Shown here piece after piece: positions 22,228 to 32,990 of a DNA stretch of 45,530 nt. The DNA comes from Entamoeba invadens IP1. Lineage: Eukaryota; Evosea; Mastigamoebida; Endamoebidae. The notes beneath the pieces were generated by a model. It was not told the DNA's origin, made no database searches, and saw only the letters and a program-made list of their open reading frames with translations. Each line of letters starts with the position of its first letter. The stretch's first letter is position 1. The stretch covers positions 71,422 to 116,951 of the forward strand of contig NW_004440146.1 of assembly GCF_000330505.1 (NCBI RefSeq), written 5' to 3'. Made by a program: the position numbers and the translations under genes.

Positions 22228-22822
22228 TAATACTAATGTAATTGTTGAATATAATTTCCAATTGAAAATGATTGTTAATGAATTGTGATTTTCTGTTATT
22301 GATTGTAACTAATGTGTAATTTGTGTGACATTTTATTGAAACAAAGAAATTTTATTAATTTAACAAAATAAAAGTATACTTTTCCGTTTAATATCTTTTT
22401 GTTAATAATTACATATAAGCGAGATATTATTTACAATTATTTACTGTTATTTTATTGTTTTTTATATTTAAACACATATCAATAAACATGTATGTATTTT
22501 ATTTACACGACAATATTAATGATAAAGTTGAATAAAAGCATTTATTTAATATTAATTATCAACAATTTAACAACAACATTTTGTGTATGTTGTTATATTG
22601 TTTAATGCTACTATTTTCATTTAAAAAAAACGTTACAATAAAAAATGTGGTAATTTTCACTGCGTAAACATGTAACAACAAATTATTACTTAAAATGATA
22701 AAACTAAAATCAAAATGTTATCATATTTTACAACATTTTTAGGGTCAGACTTGTGGCTCATGTGTACCTGCACAATAGATTTTAAAATCGGTTTCTCGTA
22801 GTTCTAAGGATTTAAAGTAATA
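22228..22822 (+). repeat. Dispersed repeat Y, copy 2
   Basis: Direct-orientation partner of 13861-14487, ending in TTTCTCGTAGTTCTAAGGAT where copy 1 has TTTCCCGTAGTTTAATGGTT. Divergence is spread evenly with small indels, which fits old non-coding copies. It lies on the 3' side of the BspA gene at 23757, whereas copy 1 lies 5' of the BspA gene at 15173. Confidence 0.65.
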
Positions 22823-23756
22823 GATCCAATACAGTTCTTTTTTGATAAATTCACATTCATTTATTTGTATTTAAATAAATTAAAAAACATCAAGCTGTAT
22901 TTCAACAATTATATGACAATGGTTTTTGTTTAAAGCAGGATATTTCAATTTATTAAAAACAAATTTGAATTATTTTACCATTGACAAATAATTGTTATAA
23001 TAATTATTTTCCAGACTTTAATAATCACCATTAAGTTGTGTTTTGACAACGTTTGTTCAACATTAATTTTATTATTTCATTTGATTGTTATTTAACGTTT
23101 AACAACAAGTAGAGTCATTTGCTAAAAGTTGTCTAATCTGTAACTTTGTCTGCCGAATTTTAGACCATTATAAATAGAGTATTTCGGGAATTTTTTTGAA
23201 AAATCCAGAAATCGTTGTTTCAATATTTTTTCCATTTTTTTCATTGTTACCCAATTCCCGTTTTTTAAATCAAAAATCAATTGTTTTTCTTTGTTTAAAA
23301 CAAATAACCAATATATCAATAATAATTATTAAAAAAATAAACCAAGTTTTATCTACTTTTGTAAAACCTAAGTGTTCGACCTCTTCCCATTTCTGGAGAC
23401 CGTGATCAAATTTTCGAATGGTTAAATATGTTACAAAAAAATATTACATTTATTTACCAAAAATCACTCATTGTAAAAAATGATTGTATTAAAAATGGTA
23501 TATTTAATACAAAGTGTAATAGTAGGTTACAAATTTATTTATAAACAAAAAACTAGTACCTAATAATTATATTACTCAACTGTATAATAAAAATAATAAT
23601 ATGTTATTAATATCATTAGATGACGTGATATTAACTCGCCGATTCCCACTATCTCTCATTTCAGTAATCTTTGTATTCTGGCTTTAAAACCCGCAATAAA
23701 ATTTTTACAATTTTTTAATTGTTTTTAACGAAATAAGTAATAACTAAATTATCTCA
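22823..23756. other. Intergenic DNA downstream of BspA gene
   Basis: The overlapping 65-69-codon frames at 23122-23405 lie on opposite strands without motifs; I call neither. Confidence 0.4.
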
Positions 23757-24917
23757 TTAGCTTCGATGAACAATAGTGTTCGATGGGAAACAACCTTTAC
23801 CAATTAATGTCACACTCGATGGTATCGTAATAGTTTTCAAACTATTGCACCAACGGAAACAATAATTGCCAAATGATTTAACACTCAAAAGTGATGTAAC
23901 ACTGCTTAGATTTCCGCATTCTTCGAAACAATATTCACCAATTGATATCATGCTTGATGGTATGTTGACAATAATTAAACTACTGCATCCATGGAAACAA
24001 CTATCACCAATCGATGTCACACTTGATGGTATTGTAACACTACTCAAAATACTGCATCCACGGAAACAACCTTTACCAATTGATGTCACACTCAATGGTA
24101 TCGTAACATTATTCAAAAAACTACAATAACCAAAACAACCATCACCGATTAATGTGACACTTGAAGGTATAAAAACTTTACTGAGACTATGACATCCACT
24201 GAAACATTCATTACCAATTAAAATAACACTTGATGGTATTGTAACACTGCTTATATTTATGCATCTACTAAAACAATTACTCCCAATTGATGTCACACTT
24301 GATGGTATTATAACACTACTCAACACACCACATTCATAGAAACAAGAACAACCAATTGATCTCACACTCGATGGTATTGTAACACCACTTAAATTACTGC
24401 ATCGACTAAAACAAAAATTACCAATTGATGTCACACTTGATGGTATTGTAAAACTGCTAAGACTACAGCACGAACCAAAACAACCATAACCAAGTGATGT
24501 CACACTCAATGGAATTTCATTCCCATATTTAAAACTATCATTTTGGGTGTAAGTAACATTTTTAAACTCGATGTTTCGACTTTTGTTTCTGTCAACAGTT
24601 TCAAAGTCAACATTGAACCACACAATAATTCGAAAGAATTTTTTCTTTAAAATGGCCATATTTCCATTGTCTTCATTTTCTCTTGTGTTTATCATAAATT
24701 TATTGCCAAAATTCTCATCGGTTACATACCACAAGTGAAGTGTCTCGATGTTTGGAAAGTATCCAATTGTTTTGGAATTTAACGAAATTGGGTTGAAGTG
24801 AAACTTTCCCATATTACCACCAAACTTCTTGCATACCAACTCCAAGTTAATAAAGTCTCCGATAATGACAAAGTATTTTGAGACTATCATGGCATGATAA
24901 CTGCCAAGTCTACACAT
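23757..24917 (-). CDS. BspA-type leucine-rich repeat protein (386 aa)
   Basis: The start is placed at the ATG giving MCRLGSYHAMIVSKYF, because it aligns with MARLDGYHMMIVSKYF of the gene at 15173; the open frame runs 18 codons further up but without an ATG. The N-terminal block continues ELVCKKFGGNMGKFHFNPIS and FPNIETLHLWYVTDENFG. From about residue 140 there are ten near-perfect 23-residue repeats plus a partial eleventh, consensus IPSSVTSIGxxCFxxCxxLSSVT, of the TpLRR/LRR_5 type. The matching 69-bp DNA repeats are highly similar to each other, unlike the degenerate repeats of the gene at 15173, which suggests recent repeat expansion or homogenisation. No signal peptide or membrane segment is seen. 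The likely role is a cell-surface or adhesion protein; the ligand is unknown. Confidence 0.92.
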   Translation of the reverse strand: MCRLGSYHAMIVSKYFVIIGDFINLELVCKKFGGNMGKFHFNPISLNSKTIGYFPNIETLHLWYVTDENFGNKFMINTRENEDNGNMAILKKKFFRIIVWFNVDFETVDRNKSRNIEFKNVTYTQNDSFKYGNEIPLSVTSLGYGCFGSCCSLSSFTIPSSVTSIGNFCFSRCSNLSGVTIPSSVRSIGCSCFYECGVLSSVIIPSSVTSIGSNCFSRCINISSVTIPSSVILIGNECFSGCHSLSKVFIPSSVTLIGDGCFGYCSFLNNVTIPLSVTSIGKGCFRGCSILSSVTIPSSVTSIGDSCFHGCSSLIIVNIPSSMISIGEYCFEECGNLSSVTSLLSVKSFGNYCFRWCNSLKTITIPSSVTLIGKGCFPSNTIVHRS

Positions 24918-25000
24918 TTTGAAATTCACAGTTTTTCGGTCTTTAAATATTTTTAAAATTCGTCTTTGCAAACAACTTTAAAGAATTATTGATTAATATA

Positions 25001-25045
25001 TAAAGTAAGTCTGGAAACCTTATTTATTCCAAAAACCTTATTTAT
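25001..25045 (+). repeat. Short dispersed repeat, copy 1
   Basis: About 45 bp, including CCTTATTTATTCCAAAAAC, that matches the reverse complement of 27895-27939 with few differences. It lies 97 bp outside the left end of the piggyBac element and about 85 bp upstream of the BspA start, so it may also be promoter-associated. Confidence 0.6.
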
Positions 25046-25141
25046 CGACAAAAATAGGTTATTATTTTTGTTATTTGGTTTTGTTTTTCAAAATTATTTT
25101 TTTTCACTTGAAATCTTTGTTTTTTTTTATTCAAAACGAAC

Positions 25142-27326
25142 TTAACCTTAGAATGTCAATTGAAACTTTTATTTTTAATTTATTTTACCAAGGACAAATC
25201 TAGATATTTTTTATCCAGTTCATTTTATTGTAAAAAAATAATAACAACACAATAACAAATTGTTATTTAAATGTTTTACTAAAACAGGAATCACATATAT
25301 TGTGTTTACATAAGTTACAACAACGTGTAATGCTCAAGGTGCCACACAATTCACAAAACGATGTTGTTTTCGTTGATTTGGAATTAATTTTGCAGTTTTA
25401 ACACAGCCCATTTTTTTCTTACTGTTAGTTTTAACAGTTACATATTTTTCATTTACACAATCAAAACACATCGGTATTACGAATTATTTTAAAGCGATCA
25501 TTCTTTCCGTTGAAATACCCGAACGATTCAGTTGCAAAGCAAAGGGTGTTGCTAGTTCAAGTGCCAATTTTTTCATGAATTTCCTTTTATCTTTTTTAAG
25601 TGTATTAAGGTTCCATAATACATACGAGTTATGCACACAAACATCTACTAAAAACCAGAAATACTATACAGTCCATCTTCTTGACGTTCTTCGACATGAA
25701 TGCATTGCACATAGTTTATCCACCATATCAACACCACCTTTAAGTTTATTATATCTCAAAATAGTTTCTGGTGTTCCATCTTTATCGCTAAGTTTTGTTT
25801 TTGAACTGTTCGTTGTAACTATAAACACTCCGGGCTTTGTTGCGTTTTCCTTATATCCTAACATGTTCCATCCAATTCCTTCGTGTTTGAACAAAACTGC
25901 TCGGTCTGTATCGTCGCTCTTGAATAATTTACACACTCTAAACCGATTTTGGCGTACTGTACCAATATATGACATCCTTCGAGATGTTAGTTGTTGTAAC
26001 AACTCAACAGTTCCAAATAATTATCACAACATAAAACGCGGTCTTTATCTAGTAAATGAGACACTAAATCCATAACCGTGACTCTGATTGGAATTGAGTT
26101 GCCCTTTTCCTTTTTTGTTTTTTTTAATTTGATTCAGTTTCTTCCAATCCAGTTTTATGTCTGTGTTGTGTGATATATTGTTTGTTCTATTTATAGGCTT
26201 TTTATACTCTCCGCCACAATGCATTGTCATTTTAGACACAAACAACGTTTTACAATCAACAACAGCAAATATTTTTAGACCATATTATTCTGGTTTAAGA
26301 GGCACGTAAACTTTAAATGGACAACGTCCATGAACAGGAGACATCATTTCATCTATGACTAAATTCTTTCCAGAAATATAAACATTTTGAAAATTGTTGT
26401 TAATTCTTTCCAATATTTCATAAATTGCTTCATTTTTTTCTTTTGAACTTTTCTTGCCTCGCATTTCTCGTTTCTTTGTCATCAAAATGAATGTTATGGA
26501 AAAGTTGCTTTAGTCGATATAATGGAAACAACGCTTTGTAATATCAAGAACAATCATTGGTGTATAACTCGGTAAGTGGTTTTTACCATCGGATTTGATA
26601 CCTTGCATAATAACAACGCCTATAAAAGCTTGGATCTCGGTAAGAGTTGGCTCTTTCCAATCCATAACCTTTTTATGTATTGCATAATTATGAGTTTGTT
26701 TGGTGATTATTTTCAATATTTCATCATCAAAAACTTCTAAAAAACAATTTATTGGCGTAGTTTGAATATTATGTGTTTTCGTTTTTCCTTCTGTGTTATG
26801 TGTAAAATTTATTTCTGAAAAATCTTTTTCGATAAATATTTGTTTTGACCAACATTCAGTACAATTTGGGTCAGTACAACGTTTATGAATTGTTTGTGTC
26901 GTCTTTTTGTCTTCAATGATGTCTTCATATAACTTTGTATCAAAATCGCTTATTGAGTTGTCTTCAGAACAACTATCAAATCCATTATCTAATATACATT
27001 CCATTTCCATTTCCATTTGATTTTTTTGTTTATCAACCATTTTGTTATTTCATAAATAATTCCAAATTAGTGGTTTTATCAAAAGTAAAACATCTTACAA
27101 GTCGTTTATTTTTCGAGAAAATATTGTATTTATTAAATAAGTGGTAATAAATGTGATTTTTTTGTCAATAATAAACAAATAATTTTCAAAATATGCCCGT
27201 TTCAATAGTGGATATTTATTTAAATATTTTCAAATATTGGTTTTACCAAAAAAATCAAAATTGTTCAACAAAGAACAACAACAAAAAACTGATATAATTT
27301 ATCTAGTTTTGACATTCTAAGGTTAA
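25142..27326 (-). mobile_element. piggyBac element, 2.18 kb, TTAA-flanked
   Basis: TTAACCTTAGAATGTCAA at 25142-25159 is the exact reverse complement of TTGACATTCTAAGGTTAA at 27309-27326. Both ends therefore start with the TTAA target typical of piggyBac, followed by a 14-bp terminal inverted repeat CCTTAGAATGTCAA. The element contains a full-length but broken transposase on the minus strand. piggyBac elements are known from some Entamoeba species. The intact ends mean it might still be mobilised in trans. Confidence 0.95.
25263..27040 (-). pseudogene. piggyBac transposase pseudogene
   Basis: It starts at an ATG at 27040 with an acidic N-terminus, followed by EPTLTEIQAFIGVVIMQG. In a shifted frame comes IHFDDKETRNARQEK, then NVYISGKNLVIDEMMS with the first catalytic Asp. 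A nonsense codon follows KPE, after which YGLKIFAVVDCKTL reads on. In another frame LLDKDRVLCCDNYLELL carries the second catalytic Asp. SYIGTVRQNRFRVCKLF and KGGVDMVDKLCAMHSCRR carry the third; an in-frame stop then follows RRWTV. The C-terminus is a cysteine-rich zinc-binding motif (CELCG ... CCNLCKHNICDSC), ending TAA at 25263-25265. The full order of about 590 codons is that of a complete piggyBac transposase, with at least four frameshifts and two or more stops. Not functional as assembled. Confidence 0.93.
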
Positions 27327-27550
27327 ACAAATTGACAAATTTGATTTTTTACGCTCAAACATCGCGTATAACAACAGAGAGTGGTTGTAAACCGCGGTTT
27401 GGTAAATTTTTTTGTGTGTGAGATGACAAATATAACAAAAGAATAGACAACAAACAACTTGGATTTAATTAAATAATTAATAAAAAACAACGAAACAATC
27501 ATAATCAAAAAGAAGACCACGCTTGGCAGACTCGAACATCGAATTGCAGT
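27327..27550. other. AT-rich flank of piggyBac
   Basis: A 65-codon chance-type frame on the minus strand; nothing supported. Confidence 0.35.
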
Positions 27551-28102
27551 TTAACGGTCGAGTAAAAGCCGTTCACAAGAAATTGTCTTAACTATGTGGG
27601 TGTCTGTTTGCTCTCCAAAAGAGTGTCTTAAAAAAGTAAAAAAAGTACTCCCGCCTAAAAGCGATATTTTCAAAAAATGATCCAAAAAACTCAGTTTGTT
27701 TACGGTATTTTCCCGTTCTTTTAGGTAAATAACAACATTAATATCACCTATTATTGACAAACAGAAAAAATGAAATGCTTGGCTATATGACTTTAACCCC
27801 ATTAATGTTTTTGGTTGTGTTATTTGAAAATAGTTTAAATAATAGTAATATTTATTAAACATCCCAAATTTGCTTTTTTTCAAAGGGAAAAAAATAAATA
27901 AAGTTTTTGGAATAAATAAGGTTTTCAGACTGACTTTAGTTTGTTTTGTTGTTACGAATTTGATGAGTTGCGGGCGAGACAGATATTTAGATTTAAACGC
28001 GTGCCACATTTTTTTGATCACATTTTGAACAGTCAAGTCCAACTCAATAATAATATTCTTTGCACATAACACAGCCACTTTTAAAACTTGCAGACTGGTC
28101 AT
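27551..28102 (-). other. 183-codon open frame, doubtful
   Basis: Open from an ATG at 28102 but with no recognisable domain. It contains the short dispersed repeat shared with 25001-25045, which suggests repeat-derived sequence. In neighbouring frames the 5' part reads KCNKNEDSKMTHDQSASF, GCVMCKEYYY and DCSKCDQKN, a CXXC zinc-finger-like series. The real ancestor was therefore probably a cysteine-containing protein in a different frame. I treat this as a gene relic. Confidence 0.3.
27895..27939 (-). repeat. Short dispersed repeat, copy 2 (inverted)
   Basis: Inverted partner of 25001-25045, lying 569 bp beyond the right end of the piggyBac element. The unequal distances argue against it being part of that element. 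Confidence 0.6.
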
Positions 28103-28238
28103 GGGTCATTTTCGAGTCTTCATTTTTGTTGCATTTGTAATTCGACAAATACGTTTTTTTGTGGATAATTGAGATAATTGATTGATTTTAAAACACCAGT
28201 CAAATGATTTAACACTGTTTTGTTAATACAACAACACA

Positions 28239-30936
28239 ATGGATTCTCTCAAAACTTTTGAACAAGTTAACAAAAAGTGTTTTGAGTGTATGCAGAGTCT
28301 ATACATCAACCCTTTTATCAATTTAGAAATTGAAACTTTTGCTCTTTTTAAAGAGCCACTTGAGGCTTTATTTTCTTCGATTTTCGAATTTATCATAAAA
28401 GCGTTTCCAAAGATTAAAACCCTTCAATGTTATGATTACATGTTGTATAACGACAACAAACTGATCCGAAAAGTTAAGAATATACGACTTGTAAAAGCAC
28501 CACACAACAAAAGGAATGATTATAATCACATTCATTCGCCACGTTTCCACCCACAATAATCTCAAGTGCTATTTCAAAAATAGAAATTTGCTATGTTGGG
28601 ACCAAAAACAACAATTAGTTGCCTACCGACAATTACATTAACTTCAAAAGTATTCACATGAATGGGTGGATTCGCAAGCCAAACATTTTAAAAAGGATTT
28701 TGAACTGAAAAGCGTCACAAAAATAACAATTTGGAATTGTATACACCCAACCTTTTTATCATCATTCAAATAACAAATGATTCATCATTGTTTGAAAAAA
28801 TTAGCAACTGTTAAAGTTTCAATTTTCATTGAAAAAACAGCAGTAAGAGAAATACTTAAAAAGGATTTTAATGTTGCAATTTTGATGCTTCGGCAACAAA
28901 ATGTTGAAGTTTTTGATTGCGAGGAGAATGTAGTGGACCACTGCAGTTTTCTTGATAACTTGAGATATGTTGGGGATGTAGCTGTGACTAATGTAAAAGG
29001 TATTGATTCAGTTTATTTCCAAAGTGACAACGAAATCGTAATAGAAGACCAATTTGGAAATGATGGTTATGACAAGTGGATTGAAATAATAAAACAAAAC
29101 ATTAATAAAAACACACGAGAACATGTTGAACAAGATAAATTATTAATAAAAGACCAAAATACTCCAATTCAAAATGATCTTATTAAACAAGAGGAAAAGA
29201 ACAGTACGCAAAATGTGAATGTGAATAGTGAAAATTATGACAATAAAAATGAAAAAAAAATACAATACAAACTGAAGGTTCAGATGAACACTTGGAATAA
29301 TGAAAAAGGTGTACAACGCAAAATGTATCGAGTGATGAATTTCAAATTGTAGATGTTTGCGCACCATATTTAATAACATGTCCATTAGTGTTATTGGACG
29401 ATGTTGTGACCGATGTCGCGTTTCTCACTCACCAAATCGCAAAATTGACTCTTTTTAACATCTCAGACATAAAAATATCAAAAATATTTGCAATGAGAAT
29501 AAATATTGTGAAGTGCACAAATCTTAATATTTTAATGAGTGCAGTCGACACATTATGTTGCCGTTATTCTTCACATATTAAAATTGACATATTTGGATAT
29601 ATTTACGAAATTAAACTGAAAACATCAAACAACATTAGCATTGAAAATCACACAAAGTATCACATTATGCGTTTCACAACTTTTGAAATTAATCACACTT
29701 TCTTTCTAAATTGTATTATTAATGATATGAAAAATCGGAGTTGCACAAATTTTGTGATGTCAAATTGTGAATTTGTAAATGCCGACTTTTGGCGTTGTGA
29801 TAAAATTTCTATAGATACTACAAACAGACAAATTGACACTTTCAAAATGAAAACTTCGTCTTTTAATTACCTCACTAATTCTGATATATACACGTCTTTT
29901 AAAGGGGTTTTGAAAATATCAAAATCACATTTTGTGCAGTTTAAAAACATTCCTAAAAACACTTTAAATGAATGCTTGCTTGAGTTTGACAATAATCAAA
30001 ATTATGACAATGAAGATGAACTCAATGTTATAAGTGGAGTAACTTTTACTAATGGAAAACTCATGATGGTGACTTTTGAAAACGCCAACACAATTCAGTT
30101 TTTTGAAAATTATGATGTAGAAATTTGTAACAACAGCGAAATTAATAAAATCAACGAAATTCATATTGAGAAAGGCAAAGCGCGTTTTTATAACTTCAGA
30201 CTGTTGTGTCAGAGTCATTTGTGGAGAAGTTGAATCTGTTGTTGGTGAATGTATATATATTGTATACTCAAAAGAAAAGTACTCAATACTTATAAAAGAT
30301 AAAGAAAAGTGTGAGACCTCAAAACTTTGTAACAAGGCGGAGGTATTTGGTCATGTCAATTTGTGTGCTTTTTATATAAAATATCCATATAAAGAATACA
30401 ATATATATAATTTTGAATTTTATGTCAATGAAAATGTTGTGATAAATGTGATGAAAGCGGCATATATAACAAATTTATCCAACTTGCCTGCAAAACGCAT
30501 TTATATTGAAAGAAGTGTTAAGTTTTGTGGTGACAAATTGATACTCAACGACAAAACCGAATTTGTTGATTTGAAAAATATTGATTTCAAGAAAATAGTC
30601 GGTACAAAGTCTTTAAAAATAAATAGTAATTACAAAGAAAAGAAATATGAGAAAATTGTATTTGAAGCGCAAAAGAAAAAGACGCGCGTGAGTTGGGCAA
30701 AGTGCAACAAAATTGTTTGTAATAAAAATGTCGAAGAAATTGTAGTAAAGATGTGTAACAATTTGGAGGAAATAATTATTGGGGAAAATGTCTCAAAGAT
30801 ACACGTGCAATCGTGCAAGACATTAAAACGACTTATTGGAAAAATTAAAGGCGTGCAGATAGTCGTGAAAAACTGTCCATTGCTCGCACTTAACAACAGA
30901 AGTTATCAAAAGGGAAAAGTTTTGTTTTTGCCTTGA
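28239..30936 (+). pseudogene. Large LRR-like protein gene, frame-broken
   Basis: Starts at ATG 28239 with MDSLKTFEQVNKKCFECMQS, a leader followed by FPKIKTLQCYDYMLYND. The coding then moves between two frames: about 28239-28500, 28500-29330 (with TAA codons near 28648 and 28771), 29320-30200 and 30166-30936. The parts read continuously across the shifts, for example NVSSDEFQIVDV into LLDDVVTDVAFL, and FYNF/FITSD near 30190. The C-terminus has short beta-strand repeats (VEEIVVKMCNNLEEIIIGEN, VSKIHVQSCKTLKRL) typical of irregular leucine-rich repeats. Total length would be about 900 residues. No signal peptide is seen. Sequencing errors could explain some shifts, but two TAA codons and three shifts suggest a pseudogene. 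The specific family is not named with confidence. Confidence 0.6.
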
Positions 30937-31211
30937 TACAATCATTGTTTTTATTGTTTTTTGAATACCATTAAAAATCCTGGAATGTTAATATGTATTT
31001 AAAGTCTGGTCTAATTAAATTCATAGTGCATTTGAAGAAACAGAAATTGAGTAAAAATAATGAAAACCACTAAACCCAAAAAGTGTAATTCAGAGTGTTT
31101 AAAAGTGTTTAATAATATTGCTGAAAAATGAAAATGTGAAGTTTTCAATTATAACAAGATAATAACACCAAAAAATGAAAAATTAGTACCCATTTGTTTG
31201 ATAAATAAAAA
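30937..31211. other. Intergenic DNA
   Basis: Nothing supported. Confidence 0.4.
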
Positions 31212-31282
31212 TGCATTTGCCGGGACTCGAACCCGGATCTCCACCTTGGAAGGGTGGAATTCTGCCCTTAGACCACAAATGC
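31212..31282 (-). tRNA. tRNA-Gly (anticodon UCC)
   Basis: The reverse strand folds with acceptor GCATTTG/CAAATGC, a fully paired anticodon stem CCACC/GGTGG, loop CTTCCAA (TCC), T-loop TTCGAGT and discriminator A. This is the best-formed of the three tRNA-Gly genes and is probably the functional reference for 18688. Confidence 0.95.
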
Positions 31283-32040
31283 TTCTTGAAAATTATTAAT
31301 TATATTGCTATGTATCTCCATTTGGTACTAAAGTGTTAAAAAATCTTTATGATATATTGTGGATTCTATTTGTAAAAAAAAAGTGACATACTCTACGAAT
31401 AATCCTAGTCGTAGGGTCTAATTCTCATTTTTTATTGCCTTATCAATATATAAGTTGCCAATTTTATTAATTATGAATTTCATTTTTGTATTATTATTTA
31501 ATAATTTAATTTACTATAATTTATAATATAAATCACAAAGTTAAAAATAAATAATAAATTACTATAATTTATAATATACAGTTGAATTGAGACTTTTTCA
31601 ACAATTTTAACAAAAATAAAGTTTCAATAAAGTACTGTTTGTGTGCGGTTTATAAGCCTTCTTATCAAAGCACCATATCACTCGGTATCCACTGACTGTT
31701 CGGCAGGTTTTTAATTTGGGATCCAGACCATATAAGAAATAAAATTCTTATATACTATAATTTTGATTTGTGTATATATCAAATAGTAAATAAATTCTAA
31801 TTTTAGAGGTAGTGGTGCACAATGTACATTCTCCTTAATATACGATTAAGACTTATAAATTAAGCTAAATCTATTTATCAGTAATATATTATATTTAAAA
31901 AATTCATTGCCATTGTTTGTAATTTGCAATTATGATAATTACATAATCAATTTAAATTGTTATTGTTAAACGCCGATTTTTGAACCATAATCAACCAAAA
32001 AGTAACTTAAAATGTCTTAATCAAGACAAATACCAAAGCT
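31283..32040. other. Intergenic DNA
   Basis: A 23-bp stretch around ACTATAATTTATAATATA occurs twice in tandem about 50 bp apart (near 31510 and 31560). A weak CTACGA/TCGTAG hairpin lies near 31390. No gene. Confidence 0.4.
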
Positions 32041-32990
32041 GCAACACAAATTCACAATGACCACTTTTGTTCATTCAAACTTCACATCCAGTGTTGCCCT
32101 GTTTGCACGGCGTATTGTAAGTGTCTTCTGAAATAAAAAGTTCTCTTTACACTTATCACATTTTTCTTTTGTTGTGAACATCTTTCAATTTATCATTGCA
32201 CTTATTGCATTTTTGGTTGTTAACATTAAAGAATCTATTTCACATTTTAACACACTTCATTGTTCCTTCTTCTATCATTTTGGCGCAACAAACTCTTGAA
32301 AATCAGTCGAATTTGTAAACTATTTGCATCTCTTGCACATTTTCTTAGCACTTTCTGATAAATTTCTGGACAACTGTCTTTCACACACTTTTTGGTGGAT
32401 TCAATAATCAGAGCATCGTCTTTGCAAACAATGCACTTGGTTTCTTCATTACATGTCTTATAAGTTCTCAACACAAACAATACACACATTTTCATTTGCG
32501 AAATACGCTTCTGGACATTCTTTTTGCAAATTTTGTCTGGTTGAAATTTTCAGTTGTTCACGTGATACACACAGTGTTGATTTGCAGTTTCAATAGACAA
32601 CAATTGTATTTCATGCAAAACACGTTCCTTCATTGACCAAATTGAATCTGTCAATACAAGACAAAAACTTTGAGTACGTCTCACCCATAAAACAATTGCT
32701 ACCAGATTTTGCACTTCTTACAAGATGTTGTTGTTTACTCTTTGTAGTAACCAAAAAGGCATCTGGTGTTTGTAACATATTTCCAGTGTTTTCAAACAAT
32801 TATTAGTTTGTTGTCTAAAAGATGCATTTATTCCCATCAGTGTAATTGTGGCATTCCGCCAAGTCTTCTTGAATTTGAATGAAGTTGTGGTTGAATTGTT
32901 GTTAAAATTACCATCATCACAATTGTCAGAACACACATAAAGAACTTCATTCAAAAACCACTTTCCTAAAAATGTTAGCATTTATTGAAG
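32041..32990 (-). pseudogene. Cysteine-rich receptor ectodomain pseudogene
   Basis: Several frames on the minus strand read in order. They start MLTFLGKWFLNEVLYVCSDN and KFKKTWRNATITLMGINASF (about 32980-32830). Then come QTPDAFLVTTKSKQQHLV, NCFMGETYSKFLSCIDRFN and NEGTCFA (to about 32611), TCNEETKCIVCKDDALIIES and CVKDSCPEIYQ (about 32450-32360), KCNKCNDKLKDV and CDKCKEN near 32130. The spaced cysteines and CXXC pairs are those of the receptor-kinase ectodomains, as at 5547-8447. Stops and shifts are frequent and no kinase domain follows. It is a fragment of the same multigene family. Confidence 0.6.

Noticed and set aside
23866..24129. 87-codon plus-strand ORF over the BspA gene
   Set aside because: Antisense shadow of the 69-bp LRR repeats.
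23757..24900. CRISPR-like array suggested by regular 69-bp repeats
   Set aside because: The period is the coding unit of a 23-residue leucine-rich repeat and all repeats stay in frame.
31579..31639. Possible 61-bp MITE with CAGT ends
   Set aside because: The ends match only loosely with a gap, and TA is present on one side only.
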